The translations under genes and the position numbers were made by a program. From contig CAWESL010000015.1 of assembly GCA_963811705.1 (NCBI GenBank), positions 62,001-126,000 of the forward strand: a DNA stretch of 64,000 bases, read 5' to 3'. The stretch is from DATJPR01 sp963811705. GTDB taxonomy: Bacteria > Bacteroidota > Ignavibacteria > UBA10030 > UBA6906. Positions 52,405 through 63,047 of the stretch are shown piece by piece. The notes beneath the pieces are model-generated. The model was not told the DNA's origin and did no database searches. It saw only the letters and a program-made list of their open reading frames with translations. Position 1 is the first letter of the stretch, and each line of letters opens with the position of its first letter.

Positions 52405-54738
52405 TTGTTCTCCATTCTTCCGATTACGAAAAGCAGAAAACAAAGGACGCTGTTGCTTGGGGCGATCGTCTGCCTGTCGCCGGCGATTGTCTTTCTCGTG
52501 CTCACCCTCCTGTTTCCGCTCCCGCGCACCAAGGGGTATTCGCTCACGGTCGAAGACCGTCAGGGCCGCTTGCTGGGAGCCTTCCTTGCAGACGATGGAC
52601 GATGGAGACTCAGGACGGATCCGGGCGAAATTCCTGAACGCCTCAAGCGCATTCTTCTTCTTCGCGAAGACCGGTGGTTCTACTACCATTTCGGCGTCAA
52701 CCCTCTCGCGCTGCTCCGTGCCGTGTGGCAGAATGCCCGGAGCGGCCGAAGGATTTCGGGCGGGTCGACGATCACGATGCAGATCGCGCGCATGATGGAA
52801 CCGAAACCGCGAACCATAGGGGCGAAAATGTTCGAGGCGTTCCGGGCCGTGCAACTCGAGATGAAATATTCGAAGAAGGAATTACTCGAGATGTACTTGT
52901 CGATGGTCCCGCTCGGCGGGAACATCGAGGGACTGAAGTCCGCCTCGTTGCTCTACTACCAGACGCCGCCGGAACGGCTGAACATTGCACGGCTGTTCGA
53001 CCTGATGCTCATCCCGCGCGATCCCAACGGGTTGCAGCCCGACAAAAATCCTGACCGGCTCCTCGCGGAACGGAGGCGCCAGGCGCAACGATGGATCGCG
53101 CGAGGGTTCCTGAGTCGCGAGGATTCGATCGTCATCTGGACAACGCCTGCTGCGGTGCAGCGGATCACCCCTCCGATGCTGGCTCCACACTACTGCTTCC
53201 GCGTCAAGAATCTCGTCAGGAGGGGAGGCGATGTCCGTGGCGCGCTTGATCTCGACGTGCAGCGGACGGTGGAACGCCTCTTGTCGGCGCAACTCCGGAT
53301 CTGGAGTGCGAAGGGGGTGCACAACGGTGCGGCGATCGTTGTCGACAATCGGAACCGGGATGTCCTGGCCTACGCGGGCTCCGGCGATTTCGGGGACTCG
53401 CTCGCAAGCGGCCAGGTGGACGCCGTTCGTGCGCTGCGTTCCCCCGGCTCCACGCTCAAGCCCTTTCTCTACGCGATGCTGATGGATGCAGGAAGCCTCA
53501 CCCCGAAGACCAGGCTTCTTGATGTCCCGTACGACGCCGAGGGCTTCACGGCGGAGAACTACGACGGGACGTATTCGGGCCCTGTGTTTGCGGATGATGC
53601 GTTGCGCCGTTCGCTGAACGTCCCGATGATACGCCTGCTGAAACAGGCGGGGACCACGCCCTTCCTGCAATTCGTCGTCAAAGCAGGAGTCGCCTCGCTC
53701 CAGGATCAGAAGCAGAAGCTCGGCTTGAGCATGATCCTCGGCGGCTGCGGCGTGACGCTCGAAGAGCTGACTGACGCGTACTCCTCGTTCCCCAACAGCG
53801 GAAGGTTCCTTCCTCTCCGGTACATCCGCGATGGGGAAAGCGACAGCGGTGTTTCCCGCCAGGCATTTTCCCCGTCGTCGGCCTACATGGTGACATCGAT
53901 TTTGACGGGACTCAACAGGCCGGATCTTCCGAGCGGGTTCGAATCTTCCGTATCGCTCCCGGCCGTCGCGTTCAAGACCGGAACCAGTTATGGCCGTCGC
54001 GACGCCTGGTCGGTCGGCTACACTGCCCGGTACACGGTCGGAGTGTGGATGGGCAACGCGGACAACACCGGCAATCCCGATCTCATGGGCGGCAGGACCG
54101 CAGCCCCTCTTTTATTTGACATCCTGACGAGCATTACCCGGACGGGAGAAAAGAGCATCCTTCCGCTGCCCGACGACATTTCGCTCCGCGATGTGTGCAC
54201 GGAGAGCGGGAAGGATCCCACTCCCCGGTGTGCCCACCGCATCGAAGATTTTTATTCGGTCACTCGAACGTCGCGAGCCCCATGCGATATGTGCCGCGAA
54301 TATCTTGTCTCGCCGGACGGAACGCTCTCCTACTGTCCGTCATGTGTGGGAACGCATGCGTACCGGGTCGCGACGATCGTGACCTATCCTCCGGAACTCC
54401 TTGAGTTTTGGAAGAGAAGCAACGTCACCTATGCTGCAGCGCCGCCGCACAACCCGTTTTGCACCACCGTGTCCGCCGGTGACGGACCGACGATCGTCAG
54501 CCCGTCCGATGCGATGACCTATTATCTTGTATCGAAGAAGCAGGAGCTCTGCCTCCAGGCGACACCGCTCGTGGATGTTACGACGCATGCCTGGTATCTT
54601 GACGACCGATATCTCGGCACAGTCCGGGCGGGGGTCCGGTGGCTGATCCACATCGGCGGCGGGGAGCATGTGGTCTGTTGTGTCGATGACAAGGGCCGGG
54701 CCTCGAAGACGCGGTTCCGGGTGGTGATGACAGGGTAA
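52405..54738 (+). CDS. pbpC: penicillin-binding protein 1C
   Basis: 777 residues from a TTG start preceded by AGGGGC; no ATG is available upstream. One N-terminal membrane anchor (about 15-38), a GT51 transglycosylase domain with catalytic Glu88 in LREDRWFYYHFGVN, a transpeptidase domain with SPGSTLKPF (Ser349, Lys352), the SLNVP motif and KTGTS, and a C-terminal BiPBP_C-type domain. It polymerises and cross-links peptidoglycan. It is followed 50 bases later by an alpha-2-macroglobulin, the same pairing as pbpC-yfhM in E. coli, thought to couple repair of the wall with protease trapping. Confidence 0.94.
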   Translation: MFSILPITKSRKQRTLLLGAIVCLSPAIVFLVLTLLFPLPRTKGYSLTVEDRQGRLLGAFLADDGRWRLRTDPGEIPERLKRILLLREDRWFYYHFGVNPLALLRAVWQNARSGRRISGGSTITMQIARMMEPKPRTIGAKMFEAFRAVQLEMKYSKKELLEMYLSMVPLGGNIEGLKSASLLYYQTPPERLNIARLFDLMLIPRDPNGLQPDKNPDRLLAERRRQAQRWIARGFLSREDSIVIWTTPAAVQRITPPMLAPHYCFRVKNLVRRGGDVRGALDLDVQRTVERLLSAQLRIWSAKGVHNGAAIVVDNRNRDVLAYAGSGDFGDSLASGQVDAVRALRSPGSTLKPFLYAMLMDAGSLTPKTRLLDVPYDAEGFTAENYDGTYSGPVFADDALRRSLNVPMIRLLKQAGTTPFLQFVVKAGVASLQDQKQKLGLSMILGGCGVTLEELTDAYSSFPNSGRFLPLRYIRDGESDSGVSRQAFSPSSAYMVTSILTGLNRPDLPSGFESSVSLPAVAFKTGTSYGRRDAWSVGYTARYTVGVWMGNADNTGNPDLMGGRTAAPLLFDILTSITRTGEKSILPLPDDISLRDVCTESGKDPTPRCAHRIEDFYSVTRTSRAPCDMCREYLVSPDGTLSYCPSCVGTHAYRVATIVTYPPELLEFWKRSNVTYAAAPPHNPFCTTVSAGDGPTIVSPSDAMTYYLVSKKQELCLQATPLVDVTTHAWYLDDRYLGTVRAGVRWLIHIGGGEHVVCCVDDKGRASKTRFRVVMTG

Positions 54739-54788
54739 GCAGTTTACGACGCGGTTCACGAATTCATCCAGTACCTCTCAGGTGACCA

Positions 54789-57700
54789 ATGCGCGCCAAC
54801 CGAACAGCCTCGATCGCTCTCATCCTGTGCCTGATTGCACTTTCCTGCTCGACCCAGGATGCGACAAAGCTCAGAATCACATCACCGCTCCCGTCGGGGA
54901 TCGTCGCCCGCGACACCGTCCTCGGATTCACCTTTTCGCGAGGGATGGTTTCTCCCGACTCGTTGAACACCTGGACCATGTCGCCCCTGGTGGAATTCAG
55001 TCCCGCAATCCCCGGGAAATTCGTGTGGCAGGATACGACGAAACTGCTTTTCAGTCCCGACGGTCCTCTGCCGGGTGATGCGAAAATCACCGGTCGGTTC
55101 AACAAACCGCTGCTGATCGCCCTTGCGAAGGCATCAGGATTTTCGGGGCCTGAGGAATTTCAGATATCGACGATGCCCTTTACGCTCCGCGGAGCGGAGT
55201 TTTTTTACGACCGATTGTCGGAAACGCGCCAGGTCGGCATCAAGGCGAACCTGGAGTTCAGCTACGCCGTGAACCCCCAGGATTTGCCGGGAAAGCTCAC
55301 GGTCACCGTCGACGGAACGACCCAGCAGGGAATTCGTGTCATGACCACGGAGCGGAACCGGGTGATCCCGGTCGAGCTCGGCACCGTCGCGCAACTGGAC
55401 AAGGACAGGAAGATCAGCGTTGCAATCGCTCCGGATCTTCAATCGCCGGAGACGAACACCCGGATCACGCAGGAAAAGCCGTTTGAGTTTACTCTCCCCG
55501 CGCTGGGAGAACTGAAAATCTACGGGCACGAGGCGGGGTTCGATGGTGTTGACGGTTACATCATTGTGAGAACCTCGCAGGAAGTCGACGCGTCGACGGT
55601 GAAATCGTTCGTCCGGATCGAGCCAAACGTGGATTTCTCCGTCTCGGCCGCCGGTTCATCGTTCACGTTGCGGGGCAAATTCCAGCCCGGAACGACGATG
55701 AAAATGACGATTGCGGCGGGGCTCCAAAGCTATTTGGGCGGGAAGACGCAGAACCCGTATGAAGCGGACGTCTTCATCGGAAGCATCCCACCATCGTTCC
55801 GTTTCGGATCGGAGTCGGGTGTGTATATGCTTCTCGGAGGGGAAAAGAAACTTGAAATTGTCACTGTGAACCTCCCGAAACTCCTGGTGAAAGTCAGCCA
55901 GGTCTTTCAGAACAATCTTGTCTACTTCATTCAGAACGGCCGATACTACGACTACGATTATTCCGACGACGAAAGCGACGACTCGCCCGGTTCGGGGAGG
56001 AAGTACCGTTACTACGTCGGCAACTATGGCCGGTTGCTCTCGGTGGATACGCTGACGATTGCCGGACCGGACAACCAGCAAGTCTCCTCCTACGTGAATC
56101 TGGATCCCTACATGCACACCGGGTACAAGGGGTTTTACCTGGTGGAAATCTCCAACCCGGCCCAGTCGTGGCGGTCCACATCGAAGCTCGTCTCGGTCTC
56201 GGATCTCGCCATCATCACGAAGCGGAGTCCGGATGGCGCGATGGTGTTCCTGACCAGCCTGGAGACTGCGAAGCCCGTCCCGGGCGCCCTCGTGTCGATG
56301 GTTTCGACCAACAATCAGGTGGTGGTCTCCGGCAAGACCGATGGGGACGGCGTCGCCCGATTTACGGACCTGCAGGCGAAGTCCAAGGATTTTCCTTTGC
56401 AGCTCGTGACGGCGGAACTCGACAACGATTTCAATTTCCTGACATTCGACGACTACCGCGTTGAGACCTCGCGCTTCGACGTGGGAGGCAAGCGCGACAA
56501 CCTGACGGTATACGACGCGCTGCTGTACGGCGACCGCAATCTCTACCGTCCGGGAGAAACCGTCGTCGCGAGCGGAATCGTTCGCAATCTCACCGAGTCC
56601 CTTCCCGCCGCCATGCCGGTCCGGCTGAAAATCATCAGCCCGCGCGGGAGCACGATCGGCGACCAGCAACTGGCGCTGAATGCCGACGGATCGTTTGAGA
56701 CGACGTTCCCGACGCGGCCGTCGTCGCTCACCGGGGAGTACCACTTCGAGCTCTATGCAGGGAACGGAACGTATCTGGCGTCATACAAGGCAAGCGTCGA
56801 AGAGTTCATGCCCGACCGGCTCCGCGTGAACCTGACGCCGTCGAGCGATCGTGCGAAGGCGGGAGAATCAATTCAGTATCTGCTCTCGGCGCGCAATTTC
56901 TTCGGCCCACCCGCGGCAGGGAAATCGTGGCAGTTTGAGGGGTCGTTCGATCCCATCCCGTTCGTTTCGAAAGCGTATCCGTCATTCCGTTTTTCGAACG
57001 ACGCTGTCAAGCCGACGGCGATGCAGCCGGTCATGGAAGAAGGGAAGACCGATCAGAACGGCGGCGCTTCGTTCGCGGTCGCGGTACCGGGGGACCTTCA
57101 GACGCAGGGCATGGTTCGCCTTCGGGGGAAGGTGGCCGTGTTCGACGAGTCCGGCAGACCGGTCTATCAAGGCGCGCAGACGCTGCTCGATCCGCGCTCG
57201 TTCTATCTTGGCGTGAGGAATACGAGTCCGTATTATGTCAGCCCCGGCGTGCCGCAGAAGATCCAGATTGTGGCCGTTGACCCGAACGACAAGCCGATCA
57301 ACGGATTTCGGGCAAGGATCAGCGTCATCCGTTATGAATGGCATTCCGTACTCCGGCAGTATGGGAATGACAAAACACTGCGCTACGTCTCCGAGCGGCG
57401 CGAGATTCCGGAGCGGAACGATGTGGTCACCGTGACCGACGGACCGGCGGATTTCTCGTATTCGGTGCCGCGATCGGGCGAATACGTCGTGCGCGTATCC
57501 AAGGACGGGGACGCGGGGTTCAACGAATTTCGTTTCTACTCGTATAGCTGGGGCTCCAACGATATCACCTCGTTCCAGGTGGATCCGGAGGCCCGCGTGG
57601 ATATCGTTCTCGACAAAGCGGTGTACGCGCCGGGAGACAAGGCGCATATCCTCTTTCAGACGCCGTTCCCGGGAACGATGCTGGTCACCATCGAGAGAAA

Positions 57701-58946
57701 CGGTGTGATGAATTACCGGTATCTCGAGGTCGTGAACAACGCGGCCTCGATGGACCTCCCCGTGGAAGAAAAGTACCTTCCGAATGTCTATGTCAGCGCG
57801 GTCCTTTTCCGCAAGATCAAGGAGCTGGACATACCGTTGATGGCCGGCCATGGCTTTGTTCCGCTCATGGTGGAAAAGAAATTCAACAAACTCGAACTGG
57901 CAATCAACGCGCCGGCATCGATCCGGCCGCGGACGAAACAAACCATCACGATTTCGGTCTCCGGCGAAAAGAACGTCGCGCTGACCCTGGCCGCCGTCGA
58001 TGAGGGGATTCTTCAGATGAAGAACTATAAGACTCCCGATCCGTACGGCTATTTCTATGCAAGGAAGGCGCTGCAGACCGAGACCTACGACTTCTTCCGG
58101 GACCTCATTCCCGAGGCAAAAAAGCTGGTCAGCAGCACCGGTGGGAGCGATGCAGAACTGGGGAGACACGTCAATCCCTTGAGCGTCCAACGCGTAAAGC
58201 CGGTTGCGTTTTGGTCAGGGATCAAGCACACCAATTCCTCGGGCGAAGTGCAGGTCGAACTTGACATCCCCGACTTCAACGGGGAGCTTCGTCTCATGGC
58301 CGTGGCATACAAGGGAGACCGGTTTGGATCCGCGCAGCAGGCGATGACGGTCGCCGATCCGGTCGTCATCACGCCGGCACTCCCGAGGTTCCTGAGTCCG
58401 GGTGATTCGGTCTCGATGGCCATCACCGCGTTCAATACGACTGCGCGCGCAGTGGATCTCCGCTTCGCAGTCCGCACCGAAGGCGGCGTCATGCTGACGG
58501 TTCCACCGCCGTCGCTCGCGGTCGGACCCAACCAGGAGCAATTTACCCTCGCGGGCTTGCGCGCGACGCAGCGGCTCGGGAAGGCCTCGGTCATCGTCAC
58601 CGACCTCGTCGCCGGAAGGGGAGATCGAATCGCGAACAGATCTTCCCGTCCGTCCTTCGTCGCCGATCGTCACGGAAACGGTCACGGGGGCAATCGATGC
58701 CGGCCGGTCGGTGCAGCAGCAGGTTCCGGATGTCTATTATCCCGAGGGGCGAAGGGCCTATGTGACCATCAGTCCGTTCCCCGTCGCGAACTTCGCGGGG
58801 CGACTGAAAGAGCTCGTCGGCTATCCGTACGGATGTCTGGAACAGATTGTCTCCCGGGCGTTCCCGCAAATCTATCTCCGCGATATCGCGGCGATCATGG
58901 CTCCTTCCGCACTGGCGAATGGGAGCCCGGTGTATTTCGTCAATGA
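54789..58946 (+). pseudogene. bacterial alpha-2-macroglobulin lipoprotein, N-terminal part before a frameshift
   Basis: Reading frame runs 1385 codons, but real homology ends near 58617; the tail beyond is out of frame. Lipobox LIALSC with Cys20, then many beta-rich MG domains, and a bait-like region. The expected continuation, ending in the GCLEQ thioester, lies in the +1 frame (next entry). The switch maps to a run of four G at 58618-58621: removing one G joins the two frames as VTDLVAGR-EIESRTDLPVRPSSPIV. This is either a sequencing or assembly error or a recent inactivating mutation. It is membrane-anchored in the periplasm and would trap proteases. Confidence 0.88.
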
Positions 58947-60219
58947 AGCGATCGGCATCCTCGGAACGCTGCAGGCGCCCGATGGCACCTTTGTCTATTG
59001 GCCGGGAGGATCGTACAGCAACGACTGGGCGACCGTGTATGCAACGCATTTTCTCGTTGAGGCGAGAAAAGCCGGATATGCCGTTCCGGACGGCATGCTA
59101 AAATCGGCCCTCGGGGCCATCGCCGCACAGGCCCGAAGCCGCAAGGTCATGGACTATTACTACTGGTCACAGGGGAAGGTCATCGCCAGAAGAATTGCCG
59201 ACAAGAGCGCAATCTATGCGCTGTACGTCCTCGCGGCGGCGTCCGCGCCCGATCGTTCGCTGATGGACTTCTACCGTGGCGATCAAGCACTCCTCACGCT
59301 CGATACGCGGGCAATGCTGGCTGCCGCGTATGCGCTCAGCGGGGATCGTCGCACGTACGGTGAACTGATGCCTGACGCATTCACGGTGGAACAGGCGTCC
59401 CGGACAACAGGCGGATATTTCGATTCGCCGGTTCGTTCGAACGCCATCATTCTGAACATGCTGCTGGAAACCGACCTGAACAACGTCAACATCCCGCGCT
59501 ACATGGACTATCTCTCGCAACGCTACAAAGAGGACCACTGGTTCAGCACGCAGGATGACGCCTTCACGCTCCTCGCGTTCGGCAAGGCGGCGAGAATGGC
59601 TTCCGCCGCGAAAATCACAGGGTCGGTGAACGCGGGGGCGAAGGAATATTCCTACAAGGGCGGAAGCCAGCGGTTCGATATTGATCCGTTCGGAAACTCG
59701 GTCACGATTTCCATCCAGGGCGAAGGCCGTGCGTACTATTCCATCGTCACCGAAGGCATCCGCACGGACGGACAGGTGAAGCTGGAGGACCGGAATCTGC
59801 AGGTGCGACGGGAATTTCTGGACAGGTCCGGGAATGCGTTGAATGTCGCATCCGTCAAACAGAACGACCTCGTGATCGTCCGGGTGCGGCTCACCTCTTC
59901 AATCGACATGCTGGAGAACGTTGCGATCAGCGATCTGCTCCCCGCGGGTTTTGAACTCGAGAATCCCCGGTTGACGGAGATGACCGCGTATCCCTTTGTG
60001 AAGGATGCCGCGACGCCCGAATATCTGGACGTTCGCGACGATAGGATCAATTTCTTCACGAGCTTTCATCCGGGCGGGAACAAACAACAGCTGTTCTATT
60101 ATGCCATGCGAGCCGTCTCGCCGGGCAGGTTCGTCTATGCTCCGATCGTGGCCGAAGCGATGTACAATGGCGAGTATCACTCCGTGAGCGGTGGAGGAAC
60201 GGTGACGGTCGGAAGGTAA
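58621..60219 (+). pseudogene. alpha-2-macroglobulin, C-terminal part after the frameshift
   Basis: Continues the same protein in the next frame; an isolated start exists only at 58711. It contains the thioester motif YGCLEQ (Cys codon at 58834-58836, Gln at 58843-58845), the surrounding helical thioester domain and the C-terminal receptor-binding-like domain. All expected elements remain, so a one-base correction would restore a protein of about 1810 residues. Stop TAA at 60217-60219 overlaps the ATG of a small ORF. Confidence 0.85.
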
Positions 60220-60371
60220 TGCGGATTGGCGATGAGCAGGACGCGAGACGTGCGGCACAAAACAAAACGGCACGGTACTTCCGCCTTGCGTCCTGCGTCG
60301 TCTTCCTGGCGGTCGTGGAGTGCAGTCTGAGTCTGAACACGTGGTCATTCGGAATGAGGGACTATGGCTGA
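60219..60371 (+). CDS. possible 50-residue membrane peptide
   Basis: The ATG shares its first base with the macroglobulin stop (TAATG) and the TGA overlaps the next gene start (ATGGCTGA), so it fills the gap exactly. It is basic, with one hydrophobic stretch (LASCVVFLAVVECSLSL). No family is recognised and composition is ordinary, so it may be chance. Confidence 0.3.
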   Translation: MRIGDEQDARRAAQNKTARYFRLASCVVFLAVVECSLSLNTWSFGMRDYG

Positions 60372-60570
60372 AGAAGAAATGGATCGCACTGAGAGGCGGA
60401 GGTTGCGTCGCGCATCACGTCGCGGCCGCGGCACCGGAGGCATTGCGCTCATTGTCCTCGGGGCATTGCTCCTGCTGCACAATTTCTATCCCTGGTTCCG
60501 GTTTGAGGATTACTGGCCCGTCATCCTGATTGTCATCGGGATCGCGTTGATCGCGCGGTCCCGCCACTGA
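60364..60570 (+). CDS. small two-helix membrane protein, DUF5668/LiaF-N-like
   Basis: 68 residues: a charged Arg-rich N-terminus (RTERRRLRRASRRGRG) and two hydrophobic segments (GGIALIVLGALLLLHNF and YWPVILIVIGIALIA), the motif of the LiaF/DUF5668 transmembrane module. Next to a second protein with the same module plus a C-terminal domain (60629). Both may respond to envelope stress (inference from LiaF). Confidence 0.7.
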   Translation: MAEEEMDRTERRRLRRASRRGRGTGGIALIVLGALLLLHNFYPWFRFEDYWPVILIVIGIALIARSRH

Positions 60571-60628
60571 ACGTTTCGCCGGCCGGGGGGACACTTCGGG
60601 CGGCATTCACCATCAGGCGTACATACCC

Positions 60629-61525
60629 ATGTCACCACTTCGACTGTTCCTGAGCTCCCTGCTCATCGGGCTCGGGGTGTTCCTGCTCCTCGATCGGTTC
60701 GGCTTATCGCCTGGGCAATGGCTTCAAATCGGAAATCTCTGGCCCATCGCGTTAGTTGTTCTCGGCGTCTGGGTCCTGGACAGGGGACACAAACTCGGAA
60801 AGGTCCCCGTTGTGCTGCTCGGGCTGATCTGTGCATCCTTTGTCGGCATCTTCATTGATTGGTTATCCGGAGAAGGGGCGAACCAGGGCGAATACCCGCA
60901 CAACGCAACGGTCTTCACTCGACCCATGAACGATTCGACGCACAGAGGGTCGTTCCGGCTCGAAGCGGGGGCGGGAACCTATATTGTTGACGGTCCGACG
61001 GATCGTCTGATCGATGCCGTCGTCCATGCAAGCTCCGGCCATTTCGTCCTGGACGCCGAGAGAATCGAGCAGAGCGAGGACCTTCACCTGGTTCAGGAGG
61101 GGGGGCGGTCGACATGGTTGTTCAGCCGGTGGGGGAACCGCGTCCGGGCGAAGTTCAATCCCGACATCCCGTGGGACTTCGGGTTTTCAACGGGAGCGTC
61201 ACGCCTGGATCTTGATCTTTCCGCGTTTCACGTCGAGCGGGTTTCGATAGAGTCTGGCGCTTCGGAGATCCGGCTCCGTCTCGGCGACAAGTCTCCGGAC
61301 ACGCGTTGTTCCATCACGGCCGGGGCGTCATCCATCCGGGTCTTCGTACCGCAATCCACGGCGTGCGAGATCGAAGCGGACACGCCGCTTTCGCACAAGA
61401 ATTTCAAGGGCTTTGTCAGAACACCGGAAGGAAGGTACCGAACGGAAAACTTCTCGACGGCAGAGAACAGAGTGTTCATCAGTATCCAGGCGGGAGTCTC
61501 GAGCCTGTCGGTAAGCAGATATTAG
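60629..61525 (+). CDS. LiaF-like membrane protein with C-terminal toastrack-type beta domain
   Basis: 298 residues. N-terminal membrane module (LFLSSLLIGLGVFLLLDRFG, then GNLWPIALVVLGVWVLDRG, about 5-85) followed by an extracytoplasmic beta-rich domain (about 100-298) with repeated ASS/GAS motifs (FSTGASRLDLDLS, IESGASEIRLRLG, ITAGASSIRVFVP, IQAGVSSLSVSRY), the pattern of LiaF C-terminal/DUF4097-type domains. Likely an envelope-stress or cell-wall antibiotic response protein. 58 bases after the small membrane gene. Ends overlapping the convergent asparaginase-like gene by 4 bases. Confidence 0.78.
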   Translation: MSPLRLFLSSLLIGLGVFLLLDRFGLSPGQWLQIGNLWPIALVVLGVWVLDRGHKLGKVPVVLLGLICASFVGIFIDWLSGEGANQGEYPHNATVFTRPMNDSTHRGSFRLEAGAGTYIVDGPTDRLIDAVVHASSGHFVLDAERIEQSEDLHLVQEGGRSTWLFSRWGNRVRAKFNPDIPWDFGFSTGASRLDLDLSAFHVERVSIESGASEIRLRLGDKSPDTRCSITAGASSIRVFVPQSTACEIEADTPLSHKNFKGFVRTPEGRYRTENFSTAENRVFISIQAGVSSLSVSRY

Positions 61526-62013
61526 GGGTGTTTCTCTTCAAAGACGCCCAGCTTCTTGTTCTTCTTCACATTATCCCAGGTGAACGGTCTCCCGTTCATC
61601 GCGATATAGACGCCGTGCGGCAATGACTGGGCGAACGCGAGCGCGCTCCCCAGATTGAAAAATCCGTCCGAGCTCCCGAACTTGTACGGGATCATTGCGC
61701 CCGTGAGGACGATCGTCTTTGCGATCGCCGATTGCCCGAGCAGTCGGGCCGTGATTTCCATGGTATCCGTCCCGTGGGTGATCACGATGCGATCCTCGGC
61801 GCAGCTTTTGCACGCGTGCAGGATGTGGTCGCGGTCTTTGTCGGTCATCTCCAGGCTGTCGATCATCATCAACGTCGTCACCGCCACGACGACTTTGTTC
61901 CGTGCGAGCGTCAGCATTTCGGGGACATGGGTCTGCTTGAAGAACAGCGTCCCCTCGAGCTCGTTGTATTCTTTGTCGAAGGTCCCTCCGGTAACAATCA
62001 CACGCACCGACAT
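61522..62013 (-). CDS. short asparaginase-domain protein (N-terminal domain only)
   Basis: 163 residues, about half of a typical type I/II asparaginase. Contains VTGGTFDKEYNE with the first catalytic Thr, ITHGTDTMEITA with the second Thr and Asp, VLTGAMIPYKF with the lysine motif, but no C-terminal domain. Stand-alone proteins of this size are known, so truncation need not mean inactivity. Last gene of a minus-strand operon after the TPR protein. Confidence 0.82.
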   Translation of the reverse strand: MSVRVIVTGGTFDKEYNELEGTLFFKQTHVPEMLTLARNKVVVAVTTLMMIDSLEMTDKDRDHILHACKSCAEDRIVITHGTDTMEITARLLGQSAIAKTIVLTGAMIPYKFGSSDGFFNLGSALAFAQSLPHGVYIAMNGRPFTWDNVKKNKKLGVFEEKHP

Positions 62014-62042
62014 AGTCTTGTCTCACCAATCATGATGTGTTC

Positions 62043-62996
62043 TTACTGTGAAAGCTCTTTCAATCGCTCCTTCGCTTTCTCCGCGTTTGCCCCTTCCGGC
62101 GCCCCCTCAAGAAACTTCTTATAGTACGTGACCGCGTTCTCCTTTTGACCTTTTGAATCGTACGACCGTGCGGCCCCGAACAACGAGGAGGAGAAAGTCG
62201 GGTTCATCGTGAGCGCTTTCAGGTAGTTGGTCAGCGCGGCGTCGATGTCTCCCTTCGCCGTATACCCATCCGCCAGACTGTCGTAGCTGTTTGCATCCTG
62301 CGGGAACCGCTTCGCGTACTGGGTGAACTGGGCGATGGCGTCGTCGGGACGTTGCAGCGTAAGGTAGAGATAGCCGAGGAGGTTATAGGCCGACGATTTC
62401 GAGGGATCGGCCTGAATGGCCGCGAGATATTCCCGTTCGGCGGCGACATAGTCTTTTTCATAGGCGGCGATCTGTCCCATTGCCACGCGGCCGGCATACG
62501 CGTTGCGCGTGAGGAGTTCCGCGGCGTGCTCCTTTGCTTTGGAGACACTCCCGCCGGCAATCCCCGGCGCCATCAGGTAGTAATTGATGAGGCCTGTCCG
62601 GTACGAGACATTCTCGGGTGCGAGTTCCACCGCGCGCAGAAATTCGTTCTTCACCTTCCCCGCGTACGAGAGCTTCGAAAAGATGCTGGCGCGTTGTGCC
62701 TGGACGCCGTAGATTCTCCCGAGCGTAAAATGGTATTCCGCATTGTTGGGGGCAAGCCCGACCGCCTTCTCGAGATTCTCCTCCGCGCCGTCGTACTCGC
62801 GAAATTGTTCTGCCAGGAGTCTTCCGAGCAGGAAACAGGCATCGCCGTTGGACTGATCAGCCGCGACGATCGCCTCGAGCGCCGACTTCGCCTCGTCATA
62901 TCGTCGCGCATCGAGGAGCCTTGTCGCCTCGGCGACGGTCCCCTGCGCAAAGGCACTACCGGCAAGAAGCACAAGAGCAAGGAAGAATGATTTCAT
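62043..62996 (-). CDS. exported TPR protein
   Basis: 317 residues. Signal peptide about 1-18 (ends SAFAQ) then about seven TPR units through to the C-terminus (for example FLLGRLLAEQFREYDGAEENLEKAV and YNLLGYLYLTLQRPDDAIAQF, in pieces). Periplasmic scaffold of unknown partner. Flanked by the MFS gene (51 bases upstream) and the asparaginase-like gene (29 bases downstream). Confidence 0.82.
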   Translation of the reverse strand: MKSFFLALVLLAGSAFAQGTVAEATRLLDARRYDEAKSALEAIVAADQSNGDACFLLGRLLAEQFREYDGAEENLEKAVGLAPNNAEYHFTLGRIYGVQAQRASIFSKLSYAGKVKNEFLRAVELAPENVSYRTGLINYYLMAPGIAGGSVSKAKEHAAELLTRNAYAGRVAMGQIAAYEKDYVAAEREYLAAIQADPSKSSAYNLLGYLYLTLQRPDDAIAQFTQYAKRFPQDANSYDSLADGYTAKGDIDAALTNYLKALTMNPTFSSSLFGAARSYDSKGQKENAVTYYKKFLEGAPEGANAEKAKERLKELSQ

Positions 62997-63047
62997 GGCG
63001 TCTCCAGGGACATGGAAGATTCCTGCAACGGACCTGACGACGGAAGC

